From Sciurus carolinensis (lineage: Eukaryota > Chordata > Mammalia > Rodentia > Sciuridae): DNA of 64,000 nt. Below the pieces are notes generated by a model. That model was not told where the DNA came from and did no database searches. It saw only the letters and a program-made list of their open reading frames with translations. The position numbers and the translations under genes were made by a program. The stretch covers positions 60,640,991 through 60,704,990 of the forward strand of contig NC_062213.1 in assembly GCF_902686445.1 (NCBI RefSeq). The letters are read 5' to 3'. Position 1 is the stretch's first letter. The number at the start of each line of letters is the position of its first letter. Of this stretch, positions 35,139-47,055 are shown in pieces.

Positions 35139-38100
35139 AAAAAAAAATCTCTGGGACACTCTAAAGGCATTGCTAAGAGGAAAGTTCATTGCATTGAGTT
35201 CATTTATTAAAAGAATAAAAAGTCAACAAATAAATGACCTGACATAACATTACATCACAAACTCTAGAAAATGAAGAACAAATCAATACCGAAAGCAGTA
35301 GAAGACAGGAAATAATTAAAATCAGAGCTGAAGTCAATGGAGGTGAAACAAAAGAAACAATTGAAAAAAATCAGTGAAACAAAAAGTTGGTTCTTTGAAA
35401 AAAATAAATAAAATTGATAAATAGCTACACTAATAAAGAGAGAGAGAAAACTCAAATTACTAAAATTCATGATGAAAAAGGAAATATTACAACCGACACT
35501 ACTAAAATACAGAAGATAATTAGAAACTGTCTGGAAAATTTATACCCAAATAAAATAGAAAGTCTCAAAGACAATGACAAATTACTAGTGATGTATAATC
35601 TCTATCCAAATGGAATTGGGAAGATATACACAATTTAAACAGATCAATTTCAAGCAATGAAATAGAAGATGCCATTAAAAGCCCACCAACCAAGAAAAGC
35701 CCAGGACCTTAGCTGAGTTCTATAAGACCTTCAAAGAAGAATTAATATCAATACTCCTCAATTATTCCATAGAATAGAATAGAATAGAGTTTGGAGGAAA
35801 CCCTTCCAAACTCATTCTATGAGGCTAGTATCACCCTGATACCAAAACCAGACAAAGACATATCAAGGAAAGAAAACTTCTTACCAATTCCCTGATGAAC
35901 AGACACAAAAATTCTGGCAAATTGCATACAAAAATATATTAAAAATATAGTGCACCACAATCCAGCAGGGTTCATTCCAGGGATACGAGGTTTGTTCAAC
36001 AGAGAGAAATCAATAAAAGTAATTCATTACTTCAATAGGCATAAAGACAAGAATCGTATGATCACCTCAATAGATACAGAAAAAGCATTTGACAAAATAC
36101 AGCATCATGTTCAAACCATTAGAAAAACCAGGGATAATAGGAACAAGTACCTCAATATTGTAAAAGCTATCTATGCTAAGCCCAAGGCCAACATCATTCT
36201 AAATGAGAAAAAATGAAAGCATTCCCTTTAAAAACTGGAACAAGACAGTGACTAAAGCCCTCTTTCTCCACTTCTACTCAACATAGTCTCTAAACTCTAG
36301 CCAGACCAATCAGACAGACAAAAGAAATTAAAGGGATACAAATAGAAAAAGAAGAACTCAAATTATCAGTATTTGCTGATGACATGATTCTATATTTAGA
36401 AGATCTAAAAAATTCCACTAGAAAACTTCTAGAACTAATAAGTGAGTTCAGCAAAGTAGCAGGTTATAAAATCAATACCCTTAAATCAAATTCATTTCTA
36501 TATATCAGTGAAGAATCCACTGCAAGAGAAATTAGGATAAGCACCCCATTCACAGTAGCCTCAAAAAAATTAAAATATTTGGTAATCAATCTAACAAAAG
36601 AGGTGAAAGTCCTCTATAATGAAAACTATAGAACTCTAAAGAAAGAAATTGAAGAAGACCTTAGAAGATGGAAAGATCTCCTATGCTCTTGGATAAGCAG
36701 AATTAGTATTGTCAAAATGGCCATATGATAAAAAGCATTATATAGATTTTAATTCAATTCCTATTAAAATCCCAATTATACTTTTCATAGAACTAGAAAA
36801 AGCAATCGTGAGATTCATTTGGAAAAATAAGAGACCCAGAATAGCCAAGGCAGTCCTTAGCAAAAAGAGTGAAGCAGGATGCATCACAATACCAGACTTT
36901 AAATTATACTACAGAACAATAGTAACAAAACTGGCATGATACTGGCAACAAAAATAGACATGTGGGCCAATGGTACAGAACAAAAGACACAGAGACAAAC
37001 CCACATACATACAGTTATCTCATACTAGACAAAGGCACAAAAACATACATTGAAGAAAAGATACCTATTCAACAAATGATGGTGGGAAAACTGAAAATTC
37101 ATATGTAGCAAAATGAAATTAAACCTCTATCTCTCACCCTGCATGAAACTAAATTCAAAGTGAATCAAAGACTTAGGCATTAGACCAGAGACCCTGCACC
37201 TAATAGAAGAAAAAGTAGGCCCAAATCTTCACCATGTAAGCCTAGGACCTGACTTCCTTAATAAGACTCCTAAAGCTCAAGAAATAAAATCGAGAATCAA
37301 TAAATGGGATGTATTCAAACTAAAAAGCTTCTTCTCAGCAAAGAAAACAATCAATAACATTAAGAGAGAAACTACAGAATGGGAGAAAGTCTTTACTACA
37401 CATACCTCAGATAGAGCACTAATCTCCAGGATATATAAAGAAATCAAAACACTTAACATCAAAAAAACTTAACCCAATCAACAAATGGGCTAAGAAACTG
37501 AACAGATACTTCACAGAAGAAGAAATACAATGGAACAACAAACAGATAAAAAATGTTCAACATCTCTAACAATTAGAGAAATGCAAATCAAAACTAAGAT
37601 TTCATCTTACAGTCAGAATGGCAATTATCAAGAACACAAGCAATAATAAGTGTTGGAGAGGATGTGGACGAAAAGGTACACTCATACATTGCTGGTGGGA
37701 ATGCAAATTGGTGCAACCACTATGGAAAGCACTGTGGAGATTCCTCAGAAAACTTGGAATGGATCCCCCTTTGATCCAGCTATCCCACTACTGGGTATAC
37801 ACACAAAGTACTTAAAATCAGCATACTACAGTGACGTAGTCACATCAATGTTTATAGTGGCTCAATTCACAATAGCTAAACTATGGAATAAACTGAGATG
37901 CCCTTCAATCGATGAATGGATAAAGAAACTGTGGTATATATACACAATGGAATATTACTCAGCCATAAAGAAGAATAAAATTATGGCATTTGCTGATAAA
38001 TGGATGAAGTTGGAAAATATCATGCTAAGTGAAATAGGCCAAGCCCAAAACCACCAAAGGTCAAATGTTTTCTCTGATAAGTGGATGATGATACATAACA

Positions 38101-38354
38101 AGGGGGAATGTGGGGGGGAAGAGAAGAATGAAGGAACTTTGGATGGTGTAGAGGAAAATGGGACTGGAGGGGGTGGGAGAAGGAAAGATAGTAGACTGAG
38201 ACAGACATTATTACCCTATGTATACATATGATTACATGAATGATGTGAATCTACATTGTGTACAACCATAGAAATGAAAAGTTTGTACCCCATTCGTTCA
38301 CAATGAATCAAAATACAGTCTTTAAAAATAAAAATAAAAAATAAAAAAAAAATA

Positions 38355-38675
38355 CAAACCCCTTAAAACAAAGGTTAAATCTTTTCTCTGACAAGTGGAT
38401 GCTGATCCATAATGGGGGAGGGGTGTGTAGGGAAGAATGAAGGAACTTTGGATTGTGTGGAGGGGAGTGAGAGGAGGGGAAGGTTGTGGGATGGGAAGGA
38501 GGATAGAATGAGATGGACGCTATTACCCTATATACATGTATGATTACACTACAGGTATAATTCTGTACCATACCCAGCCAGAGGAATGAGAAGTTGTGCT
38601 ACATTTTTGTATGATGTATCAAAATGCATTCTACTCTCATGTATAACTAATTAGAACAAATGAAAAATAAAAAAG
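38355..38675 (+). mobile_element. L1 3' UTR fragment
   Basis: It repeats the L1 3' end text immediately after the previous L1 tail: GTTAAATCTTTTCTCTGACA, AGTGGATGCTGATCCATAAT, a G-rich GGAAGAATGAAGGAACTTTG block, TCAAAATGCATTCTACTCTC and AGAACAAATGAAAAATAAAA. It is a separate L1 copy in the same orientation. Confidence 0.85.
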
Positions 38676-38833
38676 TAGACTTCATTGAGAAGATAAGATT
38701 TCTGTATAGAACATAAGGGGGCAAAGGATTAATTTAATGGACATTTGTGAAAAAAGGACTCTAGGTATTGGGACAGCTAGAGGTAAGGTATGGAACATGC
38801 CAGAAGAAATCTTAGAAGGAAAAATTAGGAATG

Positions 38834-39263
38834 TGTTTTTGTCAGCTTTTTTACCACTGCAACTAAAAGACCTGACCAGCAGAATTGTAGAGGAGGAAAA
38901 GTTTATTTGAGGACTCATAGTTTCAGAGGTCTTAGTCCACAGAAGGCCAACTTCATTCCCTGAGCTTGAGATGAGGCAGAACATCATGGCGGAAGAGTTT
39001 GGTGGAGGGAATCAACTCGCATGGTGATCAGAAAACAAAGAGGAAGGTCTCCACTTCCAGATACAAACATATACCCAAAGCCACATCCCGATTCCCAATT
39101 CCTCCAGCCCACACCCTACCACTTCAGTTACCACTCAGTTAATCCCTATCAAAGGATTAATTCACTGATGGGGTCAAGGCTATAACCCAATCCTTTCTCC
39201 TCCAAACCTTCTTGCATTGTCTCACACATGAACTTTTGGGGACGACATATCTAAACCATAGCA
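38834..39263 (-). mobile_element. MaLR solo LTR with 5-bp TSD (GAATG)
   Basis: GAATG flanks it at 38829-38833 and 39264-39268, and the element has TG...CA ends. The text CTGAGCTTGAGATGAGGCAG, AACATCATGGCGGAAGAG and TTGTCTCACACATGAACTTT is shared with the LTR at 42733-43171, so both are members of one rodent MaLR subfamily. A 5-bp TSD is expected for ERVL/MaLR. No internal region. Confidence 0.85.
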
Positions 39264-39634
39264 GAATGAAAATGAGATGTAAAGAGATGCCAGATCATGA
39301 GGGCACTGGGTGTCTTCCTAAGATGTTGTCTTTGCTCTGCATGAAATGGAGAAACTTTGCTGTATTTTGAAAGAAGTAATATGATATGCCTGCGTTACCC
39401 TGTTAACAGGTGCATCTAAAAGGACTGTAAGAAGACAAGGGTAGAAACAGGGAATGGGGTGAGTAGGAAGCAATTGCAGAAAACCAGGCCAGGGGTAATG
39501 GTGGCTTGAACAAGTTTAGCAACAGTGGAGGTGTTGAGAAGTGACCAAAGTTTAGTTATATTCCAACATGGCCAACAGATTTTTCTGGCAGTTTGATTGT
39601 AGGCCATGTGAAGAAGAGAAATCTAAAAGAACAC

Positions 39635-40348
39635 TGTAATGAGACAGGGAAATAATAGGAATTGCTATAGTTGTGTGTTATGTAGTAATAATAAGCTGTA
39701 TTTGGTATTTGCCTGGACTTGTAAAACGAAAATCATAAGGCGCCTGGTGACAAACTTGCTGTGTGGCAGGATGACACTCCCGAACAATGCTGATACGAAC
39801 CTTTATGATTTGAGTGGGGGCTCCTAGTATAGTCGTGTTCTGGTCTTTATCAATGAAGACCAGAGCATATCTGGGCTGAAAATCACTACTTAAACCCCTG
39901 GACTTTTGGAGCAAACTGTCAGCAGCACTGTGTCCAGAGGACTCCACATGCTCCGTCTCTTGACTGCCCCATCTGCTGTCCACACTATCGCTGATTGCAG
40001 ATCGACCATTGTCACTGAGGCCAGACGACTGACCACCTCTCCTGCAGCGATGACTGCCACCCAGCCTCCGACTTATCGGACCACCTGAGGACATCCAAAG
40101 ACATCAGAGGAACAGAGAGAGGTTACTGCTGAGAAGAATCCCCTCAGTCTTGCTAACTGACTTCTTGGCTAGGAGATGTTGCATTGAGTAAGTCCATGGG
40201 GATTGGACTCGAGGTGAACAAGGGAGTGAATCTTCAGTGTATTTGTTCCTTGCTATTATTAGGAATGTTAAGTTGAGTGTGCATTGCATGAATAAAATCC
40301 ACTTGTTGGAACCAAACTTGATTCCTCTCTTACTCCCTGTTCGCAACA
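39635..40348 (+). mobile_element. solo LTR, class unresolved, 5-bp TSD (AACAC)
   Basis: It starts TGTAATGAGACAGGG and ends CTGTTCGCAACA, with AACAC at 39630-39634 and 40349-40353. A TATA-like TACTTAAACCCC lies near 39888 and AATAAA at 40291-40296, about 50 bases before the end, so U3-R-U5 order fits the plus strand. The CAACA end resembles that of the IAP-like LTR at 13.1 kb, but a 5-bp TSD would fit ERVL better than ERVK. Antisense ORF 39678-40094 (138 codons, no known motif) lies entirely inside and is most likely chance. Confidence 0.55.
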
Positions 40349-40353
40349 AACAC

Positions 40354-42475
40354 CCAGGTTCCTGTACTAAACACATTCCATAATGGAGTCAACTGAGATA
40401 GGAAAGGTGAAGGATGGAGTGGATTTGGGGGATGTGAGGAGCTTGAGTTAGAGTGGTGCTAAATTTCAGAGGCAGAGCCAAGTGAAGTCACTTGAATAAA
40501 TAAGTCAGAAGTTCAGGAGACGATTGTAGGATAGACATATACATTTTGAGTTTATTAGATCGGAGATTATATTTAACATCATTCCTATGTAATGAGATCA
40601 TCAAGACAGAGAAGAGTACCAAAATTTGGGTTCTTTGGGCACATTATCTGAAGATAATTTCACTAAAAGAAATGGTATCTAGAGAGCATGCTCAGTTACC
40701 TTGAGAAGGATTGTGGATAGCTCCAAGAACTGCCTTTTAAAGAATTACACTAACTGGTTTTGAATTATCACTACTGAGATCAGTTCCAAGGAAGAAATTC
40801 TTAGCAGACTGAGGTGGTATCAGTTCAGTAGGTCTTGGCCCTGGTTTGTTGAAGTAGAGCCAAGAGGGATGATAAATGTGATGTCTGATTGATTGATTGA
40901 CTCTAATCAAATGGAAATGATTTCTGAAGAATTCTCAAAACATTTCTACAGATGTGAAAGACTTGTTTTGCATTACTAAAACAATTATGAATCCACCGAG
41001 TTCTTTAGTCTCTTGCAAAGATTTTATAATCTGAAAATCACAAAAGGACATTCATTCAGTGGCATAGGTGTGAAAACATCATTTATGCCAATGTTATTTT
41101 CTTTGGTAGAAATTTTATGAGTTTGTATTTCAACTTTAAAGAGTAGGAGGGCATACAAGACTCATAACCTTTTTTTTTTCACCATCACTTAATAATCATT
41201 GTCTCAAATGAGAGCTTTTTAACTCTTCTTAGTGATGATCAAAGTCCTAGGGAATCAACTTTTTATTTCAGAATTTCATGGAAGTCTAATGACGATGGCA
41301 GTGGAGTGAGAACGATAGAAAGAGAAGGATGGGGTGGTGGTGGTGTTTTTTATGTCCCTACTGCCCACACATCTCCAGCACATACTTGGGCAGTCAGTGG
41401 TTCCCCACTCACCCTCATATAAATGTGTTTACTGCGATCACATGACCAATTGAGGAAGGCTTGGTGGCAGAGGGAGCTAGTAAAGAAGAGCAATAGACTT
41501 TGAGGCTTATGAGTCATCTCTTATGATGCCTTCAGTAAAAGCAAAGTCTAGTAGACAGGAAAAATCAGAACCTGTTGGTTAAAGACTCTATTCTGACAAA
41601 TAGATTTGGAGTTATGGGACTGACAAGTGGACTTATTTTCCAAATAAATTGACCTTCCTTTTTAAAATCAAAGAGGCAACTTTCTAATTTCCTCTACCTT
41701 GATTTACAAATTCTTGCTTAGGCGTTATCTTGTTCATTCAACTCACGTGGGTGGTTTTCTGAGTTCTTCCAGTTTCTCACATCTGCCAGCTGCTTTCCCT
41801 CACATGAATAGGCCGCAGCTGGTCTATTCATCAGCTTATGATGCTCGAGTTATTGAAAGACATGACCTTAGTTTGCCTGGGAAGGCTTATTAGCAGTGAA
41901 AATGTGCTTTTGCTTCAGATTTTAGAGTACTCTATTCCAGTGAGAAGGAAAATAGCACTGCTTCACCATGCAATTAAAACGGATTTATTATAATAGAAAG
42001 AGTTTCTTTTCTCCTTTATTTTGGAAAAAGTTAGACAAACTGTTATGAAGTTCTCTTTCTAGCCTCACCAACACCATTCCCCTTTTTCATTTTCAGAACT
42101 TCTGCTATTTTAGCAGCATTTTCAATTTATGATTTTTGTTATTTATGCACTTACATGTACATCTAAACATAGTAGATGGGATATTTTTATCACACAGGAA
42201 TTTTCATAAATAGTATACTGCACTGCACATATCTTTAGTAACCTGTTTTTATTCACCTATTATGTGTTTGACATCCCTTCATGCCAATGCCTCCATGCTG
42301 ATATATATTCAATATAAGAATTTTTCAAAATAAGAATTTTTCTAGGATTTGAACAAATTTACTCTCCGATCAGGTATGGAAGTTTCCAGAAATCCCTATC
42401 AACCTTCTGTTTATCCATTCTGGTCAAAGTGTACTGGTTTGCATTGTTGTTACAATTTGCATTTCCCTGGATTTT
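40354..42475. other. non-coding DNA, nothing firmly recognised
   Basis: Short ORFs only. A GGTGGTGGTGGTG run stands near 41333. Parts of 42.13-42.47 kb could be decayed L1M leading into the element below. No gene or RNA recognised. Confidence 0.4.
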
Positions 42476-42732
42476 ATTTATTTTTTATTTTTTGCACTTA
42501 AAGTTGAAAAAAAAAACTCATAATACAAGATTAAGCACTTTAATATGTGTGATTCTGTGGGTTTTATTATATTCACATGGTTATGCAACCATCACCACTA
42601 TTTAATTCCAGAAAATTTTCATGTCCCCAAAAAGAAAGCCATAATTGTTATCAGTATCTTTGAGTTTACCCCTCCCCGATCTCCTGATAATCACCAATAG
42701 TAATGTATCTATGAATTTGTTTGCTATTTTAG

Positions 42733-43171
42733 TCAACATTTTTGTCACTGTGACCAAAATACTTGACAGAAACAATTTTAGAGAAAGAAACATTTATTTG
42801 GCGCTCACAGTTTCAAAGGTCTCAATCCACAGATGGTGGACTCCACTGCTCTGGGCCCAAACTGAGGCAGAACATCATGGCAGAAGAGTATGGAGGAGGT
42901 AAATATCTTGGGACATGGCAGTCAGGAAGCAGAGAGAGCTCTGCTCACTAGGAACAAAATATCAATCCCAAAGGCACACCTCAGATATCTCATCTCCTTC
43001 TGATGTTATGTAACCATCTATAATTACTGTCCAGTTAAATCCATATCAGTGGATGAATGCACTGATTGGGTTAAGGTACTTATAACCCAATGATTTTACC
43101 TCTAAACTTTCTTGCATTGTCTCACACATGAACTTTTGGGGAACATCTCATAACTAAACCATAACACTTAC
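42733..43171 (-). mobile_element. MaLR solo LTR with 5-bp TSD (TTTAG) in L1M
   Basis: TTTAG stands at 42728-42732 and 43172-43176, and the L1M text continues across the site. The body (TTTGTCACTGTGACCAAAAT, GAGGCAGAACATCATGGCAG, TCTCACACATGAACTTTTGG) matches the LTR at 38834-39263 in the same orientation. The terminal TG seems lost on the left side. Confidence 0.8.
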
Positions 43172-43606
43172 TTTAGACATTTTATATGAATGAAATCATA
43201 TAATTCTTTAGGATCTGGTTCTTTTACTGAATATAATATTTTCAATTTTCATCTGTGATGTGCTATGTTATCAGTACTTTGGTTTTTTTAATGTCTGAAT
43301 AATATTCCATTATGAGGGTACACAACATTTTATTTATCCATTCAGCATTTAAATGACATTTGAGTTATTTCCACTTGTGAGTATTATGAATAATGTTATG
43401 AACTATTTTCTACAGCAGCTGCACCATTTTACTTAATACCAGCAATGTTATAGGTGACAATTTTTCCACATCTTCACCAACACTTAATATTTTCCATTTT
43501 TAAATTAGAGCTATTCTAGCTGCTATGAAGAGGCATCCACTGTAGTTTGTATCTGCATTTCTTTGTTGATTAATGATGTTGAACATCTACTCATGTCCTT
43601 ATTGGC

Positions 43607-43959
43607 TGCTATGGTTTGGATGTGTCTTCTAGAATTCAAGTGTTTTAAACTTAGCCATCAAGGTCATTAGTTAATGGTATTTGGGACCTTTGGGTGGCAA
43701 TTAGGATTAAATGAGTTTATGTAGGTGGTGACCCATGATTGCATTAGCAGCTTTATAAAAGAGACTTGAGCTAGTACACTGGCTGTTTTGCTACATGTGC
43801 TGCCTTGGGACTTTGCAGAATCCCCACCATAAGAAAGCCCTAACTAGATGTGGCCCCTAAAATGTGAACCTCCAGAATGGGTAGCTGAATAAACTTTATG
43901 CTTTACTAAACTACCCATCTATAGTATTCAGTTATAAAAACAAATAATGGACCAAGACA
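43607..43959 (+). mobile_element. MaLR solo LTR with 5-bp TSD (TTGGC) in L1M
   Basis: It begins TGCTATGGTTTGGATGTG and ends ATGGACCAAGACA, with TTGGC at 43602-43606 and 43960-43964. The L1M phrase 'cttattggccatttgt' is split by the insertion. It is in opposite orientation to its neighbour at 42.7 kb and of an MST/MLT1-like type. Confidence 0.88.
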
Positions 43960-44870
43960 TTGGCCATTTGTGTCTTATATGGAGACATATCTATTCAGAT
44001 ATCTTCACTCTTTTTAATTGGGGTTTTTGTTTTTTCTTCTGGAGTAGTAAATATTCCTTACATATTCTGGGTACTAGCCCCTATCAGATATGTGATTTGC
44101 AAATATAACCTATTATTCTGTGGGTAGTTTTTACTTTATTTTTACTTCTTTAAACACATTTTTGTGCATAAATGTTGTTTAATTCAAATAAAGTTCACTT
44201 TATCTGTTTTCTTTGTTGCTGGTGTTCTTAATGCAATATCTAAGAAATTACTGGTTAATACAAGGTCATGAAAACTTACACATATGTTTAATTATTAAAG
44301 TAGCTGTATCTGTCAGGGTTTTCCAGAGAAATAGGTCCAATAAATGGATGAGTAGAAAGATAGATTGAGAAGTTACAAATAGATGCCTACTTATAGTCAT
44401 TTGATATTATACAAAGTTTCTAAAACATTCAATGAGAACAGAAAGTCTGTTAAATGAAACTCACTAATTGGACATGTGTTTTGTTTTAATTGAGTTTCTG
44501 TGAAATTCTAAAATATAAATAATTTATGGAGGAAAAAAGCAGACTTCCTTCAGGTTAAATATAAGGGTTGCTTGGGGAAAGAGATAAATTCCCTATTAAA
44601 CTTAGAATGTATCATAATTTCAAAAAATATTCACTAAGCAAATAAAGAGAAAGTTTTTGTTGTCTGTCTTCTGACATAGACTCCAGGTTATTTTTCTATG
44701 AAACCCTTCAAATTGTTTGAAGATGGTTATTAAAGTGGTAGCTCATGTGAAAAAGTATGTATTTATTTTAAAAATTAGTTTCTCAAGATTTTAGTCCTAG
44801 TTCTCACATTTCTAGTTCTTATTCATATCTTCCACCAAAACTCTATGCATCAATTTTGACAAGTCTGCCT

Positions 44871-45053
44871 ACTTTTTTTTTCTTTTTGTGGAACTAGACA
44901 AACATTCTACCACTGAGCTACATTTCTAGCCCTTTTTAGTTTTTGCCTTGAGACAGGGCCTTGCTGAGGAGTCAGACAGTCCTTGAACTTGTGATCCTCC
45001 TGCCTCAGCCTCTAGAGTAGCTGGGATTATAAGCATGCACCACTGCATTCGAT
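44871..45053 (-). mobile_element. B1-dID/ID-type dimeric SINE (minus strand)
   Basis: T-rich start, then GTGGAACTAGACAAACATTC and ACCACTGAGCTACATTTCTA (reverse ID half), GAGACAGGGCCTTGCTGAG, TGATCCTCCTGCCTCAGCCT and the B1 5' half. Older than the copies at 12.7 and 10.9 kb judging by the decayed tail. Confidence 0.85.
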
Positions 45054-45295
45054 CCTGCCTACTTGCTAGTAACTTAAATATATAAGGCATATCATAAATA
45101 TACAAAATACCATCCTTGTCTGGTATTTTAGCAGTTTTTATAATTCTTCCCTTTTGGTCTTAGTCCTTCATGGTGAACTATTATAGTTAGCAAGATTGGA
45201 TATCCTTTTGTATATTTTTAAATGGGATGTGTAGTCATTTCACTAGACTCAGTATAGGGAAATCTCATTTTACTTAAAAGGCCACAGGATTCAAT

Positions 45296-45545
45296 AAAGG
45301 GGGAAGGGGAGTATAGAAGTACTTTAGACAAATGGGAATGAAGAACAAGGAGGGGAGATGGGAATATAAAAGACAATAGGATCAATCAGACATAACTTCA
45401 CTATGTTCATATATGAATACATGACCAGTGTACCTCCACATCATGTACAACCACATAACAATGGGAAGTTATACACTACGTATGTGAAATGTCAAAATAC
45501 ATTCTACTATCATTTATAGCTAGAAAGAACAAATTTAAAAATTTT
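45296..45545 (+). mobile_element. L1 3' UTR fragment, 5'-truncated
   Basis: A G-rich block, CACTATGTTCATATATGAAT, GTCAAAATACATTCTACTAT and AGCTAGAAAGAACAAATTTA match the squirrel L1 3' ends at 38.6 and 63.6 kb. Confidence 0.8.
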
Positions 45546-45835
45546 AAAATAATTGTAGTTCAATGACCCCAGGGTGAAAGGGGTGGGGTGCAAAGATTGT
45601 TTAATGTGAATTGATCTACATGTGAAAAACTGAAAACATTTTGGATACAACTGAAATCCAATAGATGGCAGTGAAATGCAGAAAATCCACTGATTCTTGA
45701 ATCTTTATTTCATTACTTTCTGTGGGAAGCTGTTAGTCTATTACCAATTAAAAGTTCCATTAAATTGTAGAAAATCTTTAGAACCATATTACATCTTTAA
45801 AATACTGTGAGATCCTGGATTAGAAATAGCTCCCA

Positions 45836-45940
45836 ATTTACTGCCCCCATGAGGATGCTGTGGCTTTGTGGGATTAAAGGGCTTGCTTGAGGTTACGTAA
45901 GCAAGTTTGTGGTGAATTCAAGTGTGGGATCAACAGGATG
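45836..45940 (-). mobile_element. MIR-like fragment
   Basis: ATTAAAGGGCTTGCTTGAGG, TTACGTAAGCAAGTTTGTGG and TGAATTCAAGTGTGGG follow the reverse MIR core ('gacttgcccaaggtcacacagctagtaagtgg'). Heavily diverged. Confidence 0.45.
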
Positions 45941-46369
45941 AATGGTGCTAGTGTAAATTCTACATACATCTCACAGCTGGATGTTTCTTGAAACATTGAA
46001 GCTGTTTTAAAGAAATGCTAATAATTCATGAAAGAGTGGAGAAAAGGGTACAAGTGAATCCAGAGATGGCAGCAGGTAAACCATAAAGGGTCACCTAAGC
46101 CAACTAAGGATCAGCAATTTCACTGCAAATGCAAAGCATAAAGCAATGGAGTTTAACTCTGGCTTTTCATCATTATAATAATCTGAGAAATTTTAAATAA
46201 ATGAAAATGCATTAATAGACTATCTGCCTACAACCCCTGAGAGATGCTGGTTTAATTTTCCTGGGAAGATGTCTGGAAACTGGCATTTGAAAAACGTCCT
46301 CAAAGGATTCTAATATGTAGCCAGGACTGTGAATATTGGGCACAATTGTAAAGATCATTTTCTGTACAC

Positions 46370-46475
46370 ATGGACTTTAGTGTTAAAGACTTGGGGTTTA
46401 GTTTGTGTTCTTCCCACTTCCTAGCTTAGTGAACTAAATTTCTATAGTACTTTGTTTTCATATTGATTCATGAAT
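46370..46475 (+). mobile_element. MIR-like fragment
   Basis: ACATGGACTTTAGTGTTAAA, GACTTGGGGTTTAGTTTGTG and CCACTTCCTAGCTTAGTGA follow MIR order ('gactctggagccagactgcctgggttc', 'ccacttactagctgtgtga'). Confidence 0.5.
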
Positions 46476-46649
46476 TTCAAAGTTATGATTACATATTCTT
46501 TTGAAAATATTCATAGTAGCATGAATACAGGTTAGAATAATAAAATTCAAAGAAAATGCTTGCTATTGAATTAGGGTATTTTCCTGAATAAAGTCACCAT
46601 AGAACTGCTTTTCATATCCCAGATGTAAGGATTGTCATGTAGAAAGGGA

Positions 46650-47055
46650 ATTTATATTAGTCAGCTATGGCTACAAACCACTTTAAAATTCAGTGACTTA
46701 AAACAACTATGTGTTTAGTTTTTGAGTCTGTGTGTCAATTTAGATTAGTCTCAGGCAAGGATCTATGGTTTCAGGTGATTGCCACTGTAATTCCTCATGT
46801 GTTGACAATCATAGCTAGTGATCTGCTATGGGTTGGTGGTCTAGCATGGGCAGAACTGAGGTGACACCTCTCTGCTCCAAGTGGCCTCCAGTCTTCCAGC
46901 ATGCTAGCTGAGGTCTCTTCTCAGGGCACAGCAGGTGTCCCAGGAAAGCTGGCCAAAGCACACAAAGACTCTGAAGCCAAGGGTCAGAATTGGCACACCA
47001 CAGCCACTGCTGACTTCTGTTTGTCAAAATCAGCAACAAAACCAGCCCCAACTTA
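46650..47055 (-). mobile_element. ancient LTR-like interspersed repeat, family unresolved
   Basis: It starts TTAGTCAGCTATGGCTACAA and contains TTAAAACAACTATGTGTTTA, resembling the widespread mammalian repeat text 'gctgcataacaaaccacc...cttaaaacaac'. ORFs here (46815-47051, 46935-47180) have no known protein motif. Confidence 0.45.

Larger units (their letters stand above)
34454..35158 (+). mobile_element. polyadenylated retrocopy of a non-coding transcript carrying MER2-like and MIR-like sequence
   Basis: AAAATCTCTTGGACA (34454-34468) and AAAATCTCTGGGACA (35144-35158) are L1 ORF2 text duplicated on either side of a 675-bp insert (one mismatch). The insert ends with AATAAA at 35116-35121, then 17 bases, then an A-run from 35139. 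TSD, polyadenylation signal and A-tail are the marks of L1-mediated retroposition of a processed transcript. The two minus-strand ORFs of 64-105 codons inside are chance frames. The parent locus is unknown. Confidence 0.75.
33913..38345 (+). mobile_element. older L1, 5'-truncated in ORF2, interrupted by a retrocopy
   Basis: It enters L1 in the endonuclease domain (TIINIYSPNYGASVYIKQTL, corresponding to about 28,948 of the full-length copy) and runs to the 3' UTR and an A-rich tail at 38310-38350. ORF2 is heavily broken, but RT text remains: [24 protein letters not shown] at 36.07 kb, and FADDMILY near 36.38 kb. The C-terminal zinc-knuckle-like segment ([20 protein letters not shown]) is at 37.65 kb. 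A 675-bp foreign segment sits at 34469-35143 with duplicated L1 target sequence on both sides. Divergence from the 26-32 kb copy suggests an older insertion. Confidence 0.9.
42481..44290 (-). mobile_element. ancient L1M element (3' UTR to ORF2), host of two LTR insertions
   Basis: Read on the plus strand it is reverse-complement L1M: ATGCAACCATCACCACTATT, GAATAATATTCCATTATGAG, AGCAGCTGCACCATTTTACT, ATGATGTTGAACATCTACTC, TATCAGATATGTGATTTGCA and AATATCTAAGAAATTACTGG in correct order. MaLR LTRs at 42733-43171 and 43607-43959 interrupt it and the L1 text resumes after each. No open ORF2 remains. Confidence 0.8.

Noticed and set aside
33790..38675. a single L1 nested in another, with 33790-33912 and 38355-38675 as the two halves of the host
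   Set aside because: The two edges overlap by about 45 bases and differ at many positions, too long and too diverged for a TSD; they are better treated as separate copies.
39678..40094. 138-codon minus-strand ORF with Ser/Gly-rich start
   Set aside because: Contained wholly in an LTR with TSD and in antisense; no motif, no start context or neighbours supporting a gene.
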